Shown: positions 1 through 7,090 of the stretch, in pieces
Position numbering within the stretch: position 1 is the first letter of the stretch
Layout: every line of letters begins with the position of its first letter
DNA from: Syntrophales bacterium
Lineage (GTDB): Bacteria > Desulfobacterota > Syntrophia > Syntrophales > JADFWA01
Length of the DNA: 36,753 nucleotides
Assembly: GCA_030655775.1 (NCBI GenBank)
Contig: JAUSPI010000096.1
Coordinates: forward strand, 1 to 36,753
Direction: 5' to 3'
Program-made: the position numbers and the translations under genes
The notes under the pieces: model-generated
Told to the model about the DNA's origin: nothing
The model's input: only the letters and a program-made list of their open reading frames with translations
Database searches by the model: none

Positions 1-4
1 AGGC

Positions 5-25
5 TGCGCTGAAAGCGCATTTTTT
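5..25 (+). terminator. Rho-independent terminator of an upstream gene
   Basis: A perfect 6-bp stem (TGCGCT / AGCGCA) with a GAA loop is followed directly by six T residues. It would end a plus-strand transcript entering from outside the window. It lies beyond the 3' end of the minus-strand gene that stops at 138 and has its T-run in the wrong direction for that gene. Confidence 0.6.
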
Positions 26-32
26 AACTTTA

Positions 33-62
33 GGCACTTTAGCTCACTTTAGTTCACTTTAC
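33..62. repeat. Short tandem repeat, period 10, core CACTTTA
   Basis: Three consecutive copies of CACTTTA spaced exactly 10 bases apart lie just after the terminator. The period is close to one helical turn, so a protein-binding array is conceivable, but nothing else supports that and it may be simple slippage. Confidence 0.5.
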
Positions 63-137
63 ACTCTTAACTAAATCTTGCTGTTTGAACTGGTACCAAC
101 ATCTGCGCAAAAAACGCAGTTGTTGTGAATAAAGACT

Positions 138-1127
138 CTAACGGCGGTGTGCAAGTACGTCCGGATTAACCAGGTGATCCGGTACCTGCCCTCTTATGCC
201 TGCCAAAAGATTTTCAGCCGCCATGACGGCCATCCTGCTTCGTGTCGCTATAGTTGCGCTTCCGACATGCGGAATAACCAGACAGTTTGGAAGAGTCATG
301 AGCTTGTGATCGGACGGCAGCGGTTCCGGATCGGTAACATCCAGGGCAGCATAAGCGATTTTTTTTGAGCTTAGTGCTTCATAGAGGGCATCGGAATTAA
401 CAACGGGACCGCGGGACGTGTTAATGAGGATCGCCGTATCTTTCATCTTGGCGAGAGCAGCGCTATCAATTAAGGGATGTGTTTCCGGAGTAAGGGGAAC
501 GTGGAGGCTTATAAAATCCGCCTGTTCAAACAATTCATCGAGTGTACGGCACATCCTCGCACCGACCGTTTCTCCCTTTTCGGTCCTGCGGTGATCGTAA
601 TAGATGACGTCCATGTCAAATCCTCTTGCCCGCCGTGCCACTTCAAATCCGATTCGTCCCATACCAACGATTCCCAGAGTAGCGTGATGAATATCCCTCC
701 CCAAAAGCTCCATCGGTTTGAACGTTTTCCACTTGTCAGTTCGAATGTAATCGATTCCTTCACCGAGACGTCTGGCAGCGGCCATCAGTAATGCAAAAGC
801 GAGATCGGCAGTTGTTTCCGTCAGGACACCGGGTGTATTTCCCACGAGAATGCCCCGATCAGTTGCTGCCTGAATGTCGATGTTGTCAAACCCGACAGCA
901 TAATTACTGATGATTTTAAGCTGGTTTCCCGCCGCGTCCATGACTTCTCCGTCAATTCTGTCCGTTAGGAGCGGTAAAATTCCCACCGTACCACGAACCT
1001 TTTCTAACAGAATATTACGAGGCGGAGGCATATCCCCAGGCCATATTTCGGCGTCACAGGCATTTCTTACCATAGTTAAGCCTGCTTCCGGTATTAGCCG
1101 GGTTACGAATACCCTTGGCTTGTTCAT
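138..1127 (-). CDS. D-isomer-specific 2-hydroxyacid dehydrogenase (glyoxylate/hydroxypyruvate reductase type)
   Basis: A 329-residue NAD(P)-dependent oxidoreductase interconverting 2-oxoacids and D-2-hydroxyacids in the cytoplasm. The Rossmann motif GMGRIG is at residues 155-160. The catalytic triad of the family is complete: Arg239 in TSRGPV, Glu268 in DPEPLP and His287 in PHVGS. The open frame begins earlier (1172), but the ATG at 1127 is preferred because AAGGGATG precedes it at normal distance and the protein then starts with the usual first beta strand (PRVFVTR). It starts 4 nt after the stop of the ketopantoate reductase-like gene, so the two are probably co-transcribed. The substrate cannot be read from sequence; glyoxylate, hydroxypyruvate or 2-ketogluconate are the family options. 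The basic DHRR after beta-2 is compatible with NADPH preference, which is inference. Confidence 0.9.
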   Translation of the reverse strand: MNKPRVFVTRLIPEAGLTMVRNACDAEIWPGDMPPPRNILLEKVRGTVGILPLLTDRIDGEVMDAAGNQLKIISNYAVGFDNIDIQAATDRGILVGNTPGVLTETTADLAFALLMAAARRLGEGIDYIRTDKWKTFKPMELLGRDIHHATLGIVGMGRIGFEVARRARGFDMDVIYYDHRRTEKGETVGARMCRTLDELFEQADFISLHVPLTPETHPLIDSAALAKMKDTAILINTSRGPVVNSDALYEALSSKKIAYAALDVTDPEPLPSDHKLMTLPNCLVIPHVGSATIATRSRMAVMAAENLLAGIRGQVPDHLVNPDVLAHRR

Positions 1128-1131
1128 GGCG

Positions 1132-2061
1132 TCATCCCTTCTGTTTGTGTTGTAGAACGGCATATGCTTCATCGTGAAACGGCGTTTTGATGTTCAATCG
1201 GGTACCGCTTTTGACAACATATCCCGTGAATGTTTCGATCTCTGATTGTTTCCTCTTTTCAAAGTCGAGTTGCAGCGAGGATTTCGTTTCGTAGGGGAAA
1301 TTACGAGCCAGGGCAAGTGATTTCCGGACAACGTCATCGGGGAGAAAGACGTTGTGTGCCTTCGCCAGTGATTCTACTTCCCGCATCAATCCTTCAACCA
1401 TCTTCACATTGTCTGGATCTTCCATTATTCCGCCGAAGGGTTTTCCTGTCATCGAAGTTATTCCCGCAAGAGAATCCATGAACACAAATTTTGTCCAGAC
1501 GTCTGTTTTGATATTTGATGAGAGCGTGGCCTTTATCCCGGCATTTTTCAGGACTGACTCAATCTTTTTATACGGTTCGATTGAACCGTTTTCGGGACCG
1601 AAAATCAGTGTGCGGGGGCCGGCTACCTGTTGAATCTTGCCCGGTGAAACGATGCGTGAACTTATATAAACGCATCCGTTTAAAACACTTCCTTTATTGA
1701 AAATCGCTTTCAATCGTTCCGCATTATCCACACCATTTAGGAGAGTGATGATGACAGTATCATCATGGATATTGTTTGCCATGATTCGAGCAGCAGCGTC
1801 AAGACCGTAGCCCTTGACGCAAAGGATAATCACATCCACGGGACCCAGTTCTTCGGGATTGTCTGTGGTATATGCGGGTCTGGCAACAAACGTGCCTTCT
1901 TCCTGTGTCGTAACCTCAAGCCCGCTTTCCTTGATTTTTTCTAAATGCGGTCCCCGGACGACGAAGAAGATTTGATGATCATCTTTTGAGTCGTATTGCC
2001 GGGCCAGCTTGCCGCCGAAATAACCGCCAACGCCGCCGATTCCTACGATTGCAATTTTCAT
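1132..2061 (-). CDS. 2-dehydropantoate 2-reductase (ketopantoate reductase) family protein
   Basis: A 309-residue protein of the PanE/ApbA family, which reduces ketopantoate to pantoate with NADPH in pantothenate synthesis. The N-terminus MKIAIVGIGGVGGYFGGKLA carries the GxGxxG dinucleotide motif at residues 7-12. NGVDN near residue 110 is the usual site of the family. The ATG at 2061 is chosen because GAGGAGGTC lies 5 nt upstream. That ribosome binding site coincides with the Glu-Glu codons of a restriction-enzyme tail remnant (see 2069-2122). Paralogues acting on other 2-oxoacids are common, and pairing with a D-2-hydroxyacid dehydrogenase suggests a 2-oxoacid metabolism operon, so I do not assign panE firmly. 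Confidence 0.87.
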   Translation of the reverse strand: MKIAIVGIGGVGGYFGGKLARQYDSKDDHQIFFVVRGPHLEKIKESGLEVTTQEEGTFVARPAYTTDNPEELGPVDVIILCVKGYGLDAAARIMANNIHDDTVIITLLNGVDNAERLKAIFNKGSVLNGCVYISSRIVSPGKIQQVAGPRTLIFGPENGSIEPYKKIESVLKNAGIKATLSSNIKTDVWTKFVFMDSLAGITSMTGKPFGGIMEDPDNVKMVEGLMREVESLAKAHNVFLPDDVVRKSLALARNFPYETKSSLQLDFEKRKQSEIETFTGYVVKSGTRLNIKTPFHDEAYAVLQHKQKG

Positions 2062-2068
2062 TTTTGAC

Positions 2069-2122
2069 CTCCTCAACAACCTTGATTTCTTCTTCCGTCA
2101 GTTTATAGAGTTCATACACCAA
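2069..2122 (-). pseudogene. Remnant of a restriction-modification C-terminal tail
   Basis: An 18-codon stretch on the minus strand reads LVYELYKLTEEEIKVVEE. It matches the extreme C-terminus of the Type IIG protein at 7990-10872 (LVYELYELTEDEIRIVEAS) and the 49-residue protein at 3548-3697. It sits between the ATPase stop (2127) and the start of the ketopantoate reductase-like gene (2061), in a different frame from both. No start codon or upstream methylase sequence accompanies it, so I read it as a scar of a lost or swapped restriction-modification gene. Confidence 0.6.
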
Positions 2123-2126
2123 CCAG

Positions 2127-3443
2127 CTACTTCTCTTCGAATAATTCCGGGAACAGGGTAATGGCATACAGGGGGTAATTACAAATTCTACCGTCATGAC
2201 GAAGGTTTAAAAGAGTTGTTCGTGACAATACAGTGGGATTAAATTGTTTGTCGAACGAGATGAGGCTTTTACTTTTCGGATTAATACCTGCTTTAGCTTC
2301 AAGTGGATAAATCTGAGAAGCAGATTCGCAAAGAAAATCTATTTCAGCTTTTTTCCCCTCACTTGTCCAATAATATAAATCCACCATTTTTTCTGAGCGC
2401 AATTGCTGGGCCACATAATTTTCCACGAAGGCGCCTTTGAATTCGTTGAACAAACGATCCTTGCCGGCAAGTAATTGGGGGGATAAATTGACCATCGCAC
2501 CCAAAATGCCGACATCAAGGACAAAGACCTTGAAATTAGTTCTATTCATATATTCTTTTAACGGATTCTTCGCCGTTGTAACTTGATATGACTTGTATAT
2601 TAAACCGGCATTTTCCAGCCACTCAAGAGCGCTTTCATACTCTCTGCCCCGGGCGCTTTTTCGGATTGCCGTAAAAACAAATTTTTTGTTTTCCTTTGCC
2701 AGGTGAGTTGGTATAGAATCCCATATCATTCCCAGTTTTGGAATGTCCGATGTGATTGCATGCTTGGAGAAATCAAGCAAATATGAAGCAATAATATCTT
2801 TCTGAATTTTCCGTACGTCATTCCAATTACCTGATTCAACAAAAAGCCTGACTGCTTCCGGCATCCCGCCGACAAAAAAATACCTGCCCAGCAAATCAAG
2901 TAATTCGTTATGGAATGGCAGAGGAAACGGAGAAAATTCAAATTTCATTTCTATTAACTGCCGGAGACCCGATTTCCCGACGGCATCCAGGAACTCAAGG
3001 AATGTCATCGGATACATATCAAGAAAACTAACTTTTCCAACCGGAAACGATCGAGGTTTGGACAGGGTTATGCCGATCAGTGAACCTGCAGCGGCAATGT
3101 GGTACTCCTGCGCCTGTTCACTGAAATACTTCAATGCATTTAAGGCGTTATTCGAGGCTTGAATTTCGTCAAAGATAATCAGGCACTTTCCCGGCTTTAT
3201 TTCCTGATTCAGATGAAGAGACAGGTTAGAGATTATCTGGTTTGAATCAAGTTTTTGTTGGAAGAAATCATTGATTGCGGGATCTTCTTCGAAGTTTAAG
3301 TAGGCAGTGCTATCATACTCTTTTTTTCCAAACTCTTGCAGGATGTACGTTTTTCCAACCTGACGAGCGCCTCTTAAAAGCAAAGGTTTTCGTCTTTGGG
3401 ATGTTTTCCACTCAAGCAATTTTTTGTAAATATCTCGCTTCAT
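2127..3443 (-). CDS. AAA-family ATPase with DUF4143 domain
   Basis: A 438-residue P-loop ATPase of the widespread AAA_14/DUF4143 type. Walker A GARQVGKT is at residues 25-32, Walker B CLIIFDE at 87-93. The C-terminal half carries the DUF4143 region, including EIDFL followed by PLEAKAG near residues 370-395, which looks like a PD-(D/E)xK nuclease-like core. The cellular role of the family is not established; members are often found in accessory or mobile regions. The first codon is an ATG with no Shine-Dalgarno sequence. A promoter-like pair lies so close upstream that the message is probably leaderless. The gene is bordered on both sides by fragments of a restriction-modification tail. Confidence 0.85.
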   Translation of the reverse strand: MKRDIYKKLLEWKTSQRRKPLLLRGARQVGKTYILQEFGKKEYDSTAYLNFEEDPAINDFFQQKLDSNQIISNLSLHLNQEIKPGKCLIIFDEIQASNNALNALKYFSEQAQEYHIAAAGSLIGITLSKPRSFPVGKVSFLDMYPMTFLEFLDAVGKSGLRQLIEMKFEFSPFPLPFHNELLDLLGRYFFVGGMPEAVRLFVESGNWNDVRKIQKDIIASYLLDFSKHAITSDIPKLGMIWDSIPTHLAKENKKFVFTAIRKSARGREYESALEWLENAGLIYKSYQVTTAKNPLKEYMNRTNFKVFVLDVGILGAMVNLSPQLLAGKDRLFNEFKGAFVENYVAQQLRSEKMVDLYYWTSEGKKAEIDFLCESASQIYPLEAKAGINPKSKSLISFDKQFNPTVLSRTTLLNLRHDGRICNYPLYAITLFPELFEEK

Positions 3444-3450
3444 GCAAATT

Positions 3451-3480
3451 TCTATAACATATGCTTGACAGACATGTCAA
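3451..3480 (-). promoter_or_regulatory. Promoter of the DUF4143 ATPase with overlapping palindromic operator
   Basis: On the minus strand TTGACA (3480-3475) and TATAGA (3456-3451) are separated by 18 nt. A start about 7 nt downstream would fall at the ATG (3443), implying a leaderless mRNA. The -35 element lies inside a perfect 7-bp inverted repeat CTTGACA-GACA-TGTCAAG (3464-3481), a plausible repressor site. Seen in sequence; function inferred. Confidence 0.5.
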
Positions 3481-3547
3481 GGCGATATGGAAAGTAATTG
3501 TGGATATAATCACACAATACGGACGAATAATGTGGTGATAATCACTT

Positions 3548-3697
3548 TTACCCCTCAATAATTTCTATTTCCTCTTTCGTTAAATCGTACAATTCATATA
3601 TCAGTCGATCAATTTGCCGGTCCGTGAATTCAATCCACGCCCCCGCTTCTGGTGAAACAACTTTATTTTCCCAATCAGGGGAAGAATTTTCAGACAT
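3548..3697 (-). CDS. 49-residue protein consisting of a restriction-modification C-terminal tail
   Basis: This small gene starts with ATG at 3697, preceded by AGAGG 6 nt upstream, and encodes 49 residues. The first 20 or so residues (MSENSSPDWENKVVSPEAG) are of unknown type. The rest, from about residue 27, reads TDRQIDRLIYELYDLT and ends EEIEIIEG. This is the same helical tail that closes the Type IIG restriction-modification protein at 7990-10872 (TDRQIDKLVYELYELT). Having its own start and ribosome site it may be a real small gene, or a gene remnant after deletion of the methylase body. It is transcribed divergently from the DUF2283 gene at 3730, with 32 nt between start codons. No function is known to me. 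Confidence 0.6.
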   Translation of the reverse strand: MSENSSPDWENKVVSPEAGAWIEFTDRQIDRLIYELYDLTKEEIEIIEG

Positions 3698-3729
3698 TAT
3701 AAACCTCTTGTGAAGAAAGGAAGAAGTTA

Positions 3730-3906
3730 ATGAAAGTATATTATGATGAAGAAGTAGATGCTCTGTACCTCCAGCTTGGTGATGAAAAACCAGATGGGGT
3801 TATTGAAATCGCAGAAGGTCTAAATATTGATACTACTACTGATGGAAAACTTGCCGGCATTGAAATACTCAAAGCATCAGAAAAACGGATATTCACTGAT
3901 GGATGA
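3730..3906 (+). CDS. DUF2283 family protein
   Basis: A 58-residue protein beginning MKVYYDEEVDALYLQL, the characteristic opening of DUF2283 (a short motif of the form YDxExDaLYi). The middle (GVIEIAEGLNIDTTTDGKL) and AGIEILKAS complete the small beta-rich fold. AGGA lies about 9 nt before the ATG. DUF2283 genes are usually tiny and often occur beside toxin-antitoxin or other accessory genes; the function is not established. No obvious partner toxin adjoins it here. It is divergent from the 49-residue tail protein. Confidence 0.75.
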   Translation: MKVYYDEEVDALYLQLGDEKPDGVIEIAEGLNIDTTTDGKLAGIEILKASEKRIFTDG

Positions 3907-3953
3907 ACAGAATCTTATAATATTATGGGCGTCCCTGAAGTCCCCCCTTTTTT

Positions 3954-4023
3954 CCCAGTGCGGTAGTTCCGCTCGCTGGGATCTGTGCGGGGGGTGCCGA
4001 GCAATCGGCATTCCTACTGTGAC
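3954..4023 (+). other. Fragment resembling the 3' end (domains V-VI) of a group II intron
   Basis: The stretch folds as a domain V-like hairpin, with CCCAGTG-CGG paired to CCG-CTCG-CTGGG including the asymmetric CTCG bulge side. It is followed by ATCTGTGCGGGGGG and a second hairpin (GTGCCGA-GCAA-TCGGCAT), ending CCTACTGTGAC. This layout recalls bacterial group II intron 3' ends. No reverse transcriptase or upstream intron domains are present, so at most it is a relic. The call is by pattern memory; a covariance-model search would decide it. Confidence 0.4.
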
Positions 4024-4409
4024 TCTCACGTTTTACCCAGTGCCTTATTACTTTTAGCAGGAATGAGCTTAGACACGCAATCAGCTATTTTATTGCAGTA
4101 GATGGGGTTCATAACCTGATTTTCCTCATTAAAAAACCTCTTAATGCAGACAGATAGATTACTGGTACTTTTGGAGAAAACACCTTAAGCTCAACATTTG
4201 GTTCAGTAAATACCACTATCGTGTTAACCCAAATCTTTTTAAAACCACTTTCCTCAAGATATTTGCTTAATGAGAACGAGTGCCCGTTTCCCTGCTTAAC
4301 AGGATTATAAAAAGGTGTTTTGTAATCATAGTTGATGACCTGACACCACTCTGACTTCTCTGCATTTCCATAGATAGTGCCCTGGTAGTTTTTTGTTTCT
4401 ATTGTATAT

Positions 4410-5734
4410 CACTGGTGTCCCAACGTTGTCATTTGAAAACGTTGTAACGCTTTAAAAACACATAAGATTAAGCGCAATATGTCCATTATCGATTTGAAAT
4501 TTTCTCTTCCTGAATGTCATACTCCTGCATCAATTAAGCAGGAGATGACATATGAACTCAGGAAAAACAATATTTTCGCAACTAATGGAATTCCTCCCCA
4601 TCCACGAATTTCGCAAATGCGTCGCACGATACAACGGCAATTACAAAGTAAAAAGCTTCTCTTGCTGGGACCAGTTTCTCTGCATGGCCTTTGCTCAACT
4701 CACTTACCGAGAAAGTCTGAGGGATATCCAGGCATGTCTCAGAGGAACGAGACACAAGCTCTACCATATGGGCATCCGTGGGAACGTCTCCCGCAATACC
4801 CTGGCCAATGCCAACAAGGTCAGAGACTGGCGAATCTACTCCGACTTCGCCCAGGTGCTCATCGGAAATGCCAGAAGACTGTACTCCAACGAAAGCTTCG
4901 GTTTGGAGCTGGATCAGACAGTCTACGCCCTGGATTCTACTACGATCGATCTGTGTCTTTCCCTGTTTCCGTGGGCAATATTCCGCAAGAGAAAGGGAGC
5001 AGTCAAGATGCATACTCTCCTGGATCTGCGGGGCAGTATTCCCACCGTGGTTATCATTACTCACGGACGCGTTCACGATGTCAATATCCTCGATCAGCTC
5101 ATAATCGAAGCCGGCGCCATGTATATTATGGATCGCGGCTATCTCGACTTCGCTCGTCTTTTTATGATCCATCAGACTTCGGGTTTCTTCGTGATACGAG
5201 CCAAGCGCAACTTCAACTTCAGGAGACTGTACTCTCACACCATCGACAAATCAACAGGGATTCAATGCGACCAGACCATTGTACCCCAGAACTTCTATGC
5301 TCAAAAGAACTATCCGGAAAAACTACGGAGAATCCGGTATCTCGATGTGAATACCAACAAAAGGCTGGTCTTTCTTACCAACAATTTTACGCTTCCGGCA
5401 AAAACCATTGCGGATCTCTACAAATGCCGGTGGCAAGTAGAACTCTTTTTCAAGTGGATCAAACAACATCTGAGAATCAAGGCCTTTTACGGCACCTCGG
5501 AAAATGCGATAAAAACACAAATCTGGATTGCAATTTCCATCTATGTTCTGGTAGCTATCATCAAGAAGGAGTTGAAGCTGGATCAAAGTCTCTACACAAT
5601 TTTACAGGTTTTGAGCGTCACGCTTTTTGAAAAAGAACCAATTTTACAAGTACTTATGAATAATGATTACATAAACCCAAACCCTGTCCCTTCTAACCAA
5701 CTGAATTTATTCGAGTAACGTTGGGACAGTAGTG
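4410..5734 (+). mobile_element. IS4-family insertion sequence, complete, with 9-bp target duplication
   Basis: A 1325-bp element has imperfect terminal inverted repeats: the left end CACTGGTGTCCCAACGTT (4410-4427) matches the complement of the right end (5717-5734) at 16 of 18 positions. It is flanked by the 9-bp direct repeat ATTGTATAT (4401-4409 and 5735-5743). It contains one intact transposase gene. The intact ends, intact transposase and perfect target duplication suggest a fairly recent insertion into the NERD gene. Confidence 0.92.
4552..5718 (+). CDS. IS4-family transposase (DDE type, DUF4372 N-terminus)
   Basis: A 388-residue DDE transposase that cuts and pastes its IS. The N-terminal 75 residues (GKTIFSQLMEFLPIHEFRKC and onward) are the DUF4372-type DNA-binding region common in IS4 relatives. 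Catalytic residues are visible: Asp128 in ALDSTTID, Asp194 in IMDRGYLD, and Glu297 inside the IS4 signature Y-(2)-R-(3)-E-(6)-K (Tyr290, Arg293, Glu297, Lys304). CAGGAG lies about 8 nt before the ATG. The stop codon lies inside the right terminal inverted repeat. A 383-codon open frame in the +1 register over the same DNA is a shadow without any transposase motif. Confidence 0.93.
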   Translation: MNSGKTIFSQLMEFLPIHEFRKCVARYNGNYKVKSFSCWDQFLCMAFAQLTYRESLRDIQACLRGTRHKLYHMGIRGNVSRNTLANANKVRDWRIYSDFAQVLIGNARRLYSNESFGLELDQTVYALDSTTIDLCLSLFPWAIFRKRKGAVKMHTLLDLRGSIPTVVIITHGRVHDVNILDQLIIEAGAMYIMDRGYLDFARLFMIHQTSGFFVIRAKRNFNFRRLYSHTIDKSTGIQCDQTIVPQNFYAQKNYPEKLRRIRYLDVNTNKRLVFLTNNFTLPAKTIADLYKCRWQVELFFKWIKQHLRIKAFYGTSENAIKTQIWIAISIYVLVAIIKKELKLDQSLYTILQVLSVTLFEKEPILQVLMNNDYINPNPVPSNQLNLFE

Positions 5735-6130
5735 ATTGTATATATGCCTTTAGGACAAATGACTATGTGGTCAATTTGGGAACGTCCAACAATCATGTCA
5801 TTAAATATATACCAATCGTCTGGGAAGTCGGACAGTACTTCAGCTACTAAACTTTCCCCAGCTGCTCCTACATGAAATTTATGCCCTCTACTTATCAATG
5901 CTATCCCAGAGATAATTAAAATTGCCCCAACTATCCCAACTTCCGTGAAAAATATTAGGATTACTACACCGGTAACAACAAATCCTAAGCCAAGTCCTGC
6001 TCTTTTCTTAAAAGCAGAGTTAAGGCTTTCCTGTTATTTCAGCACTTTTGCCATGGTGTTCCCGATTGTTTGTGCTCATATCTTTTTGTTAAATCAGGTG
6101 CAGTGGCTGGTTAAGCAAATGGTCACTCCT

Positions 6131-7009
6131 CTACTCTTTACCTACCACAACATAGGGGCGAATCTTTTCAAGTTTTTTTGAACCAAACCCCTTCACTTTG
6201 AGCAAATCATCTACAGTTTTATAGGGGCGTCCAGCTATAATTCTTTCAGCAAGCATTGGACCGATTCCATTGATAACCATAAGTTTCTCTTTGCTGGCAG
6301 TGTTTAGATCAATTAAGCCATCTGAAAAGCTGTCTTTTTTTATCTGACTCTGTAATTCCTTTAATTCTTGATCCTCACTTCGTTGTGTTGCGCGGAATTC
6401 TGCAATCCGTTCCGGATCACTTTCCGACCAAATCCCGATACGTTTCAACATGGCCGAAGTTTCTAAATCACGAAGTCTTTCAATCATTTCGTTGCGTGGT
6501 ATACCATTGGGCGTTTTCCTGCCCATACCGTAAGCACGAGCAAGACCGTTTTTAACAAGCAGACTCGCCAGGTCATCTCCATCAGCTGTAATGATGAACC
6601 CATATACACGGCCTTTGGCTGACCTTCCCATGGCGCTTGCAAAAGCTGTATGAACAGTGAAAGGTTTAGCAAGAATACGTTCAACAAAAGTTGTTGCTTC
6701 ATTGCCAAAATGAATGGTACGTGTAGCAGGGGTTAGTCCAAAATGTCGTGCTTGCTCGCGTACCCTTTGCGCATCACTCTTAAAACTGGTAGAAGTTTCA
6801 GGACAGTCAACAAAATAAAGCCTTACATGGAAAGATTTTCCACCTGCTTCCGCAAAGAAGCTGTCCCCATCATTTGCTGGATTATTCACCAATCTTGCAT
6901 TGGAGAACATCTGCAAATCAGCAGCATATGATGAAAAACTGCCCCCAAATATTAGCATTGCTGTCAGGAACAGAATTACGATCAGCAATTTTTTACTCAA
7001 TCTATTCAT
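6131..7009 (-). CDS. Secreted thermonuclease-like (SNase) protein with C-terminal helix-hairpin-helix
   Basis: A 292-residue exported protein. Residues 1-29 form a Sec signal peptide (LLIVILFLTAMLIFGG ... SSYAA). Residues 30 to about 200 are a staphylococcal-nuclease-like fold: NDGDSFFAE, HVRLYFVDCPET (the R-DCPE segment), then GRVYGFI and DLASLLVKNGLARAYG. Residues about 230-290 are a ComEA-like helix-hairpin-helix (LIDLNTASKEKLMVINGIGP and VDDLLKVKGFGSKKLEKIRP) that should bind DNA non-specifically. The likely role is digestion of extracellular or periplasmic DNA. GGAG lies 5 nt before the ATG. The start is 20 nt beyond the attC-like site that follows the DUF2971 gene. Substrate preference is inferred from domains only. 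Confidence 0.85.
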   Translation of the reverse strand: MNRLSKKLLIVILFLTAMLIFGGSFSSYAADLQMFSNARLVNNPANDGDSFFAEAGGKSFHVRLYFVDCPETSTSFKSDAQRVREQARHFGLTPATRTIHFGNEATTFVERILAKPFTVHTAFASAMGRSAKGRVYGFIITADGDDLASLLVKNGLARAYGMGRKTPNGIPRNEMIERLRDLETSAMLKRIGIWSESDPERIAEFRATQRSEDQELKELQSQIKKDSFSDGLIDLNTASKEKLMVINGIGPMLAERIIAGRPYKTVDDLLKVKGFGSKKLEKIRPYVVVGKE

Positions 7010-7028
7010 AATAACTCCATATTGATTG

Positions 7029-7090
7029 TGTGCACGTTGCTTTTCAGCGGGCGCGGCTTTTTGCGCTCCGCTGCAAAAGCCTTGTTATAC
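7029..7090 (-). repeat. attC-like recombination site after the DUF2971 gene
   Basis: Read on the minus strand the site begins GTATAACAAGG, with the TAA stop of the DUF2971 gene embedded. It then forms a long imperfect hairpin: GCTTTTGCAGCGGAGCGC pairs with GCGCCCGCTGAAAAGC, leaving single unpaired G and A bases on one arm, as in integron attC hairpins. The distal core (AACGTGC) departs from the GTTRRRY consensus, so the site may be degenerate. A matching GTTATAC lies upstream of the gene at 7916-7910. No integrase gene is in the window. Confidence 0.5.

Larger units (their letters stand above)
4026..6054 (-). pseudogene. NERD-domain protein gene, inactivated (nonsense, IS insertion, frameshift)
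   Basis: Removing the IS element and one 9-bp target copy restores a minus-strand gene of about 231 codons. It starts MAKVLK (ATG at 6054), then has two hydrophobic segments (LGLGFVVTGVVILIFF and VGIVGAILIISGIALI). A NERD domain follows: GAAGESLVAEVLSDF, then IDHIVICPKGIYTI joined across the insertion to ETKNYQGTIYGN. There are three lesions. TAA replaces codon 7 (6034-6036). An IS4-family element interrupts the domain core at 4410-5734. A one-base loss in an A-run at 4131-4136 (T6 on the coding strand) moves the frame: VPVIYLSALRGF ends at TGA 4109-4111, while the family-like tail NEENQVMNPIYCNKIADCV continues in another frame to 4026. NERD is a nuclease-related domain. This copy is dead. 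Confidence 0.8.

Noticed and set aside
69-137. A hairpin CTGCG / CGCAG (103-119) as terminator of the D-2-hydroxyacid dehydrogenase gene
   Set aside because: On the minus strand the T-run lies in the loop rather than after the stem, so it does not have terminator form.
4582-5238. A 218-codon minus-strand open frame inside the IS element
   Set aside because: Antisense shadow of the transposase gene; no recognisable domain or ribosome site.
4479-5630. A 383-codon open frame on the plus strand overlapping the transposase gene
   Set aside because: It is a shadow in another register: no transposase motif and arginine/serine-rich composition, whereas the frame at 4552-5718 holds the complete DDE and Y-R-E-K signature.
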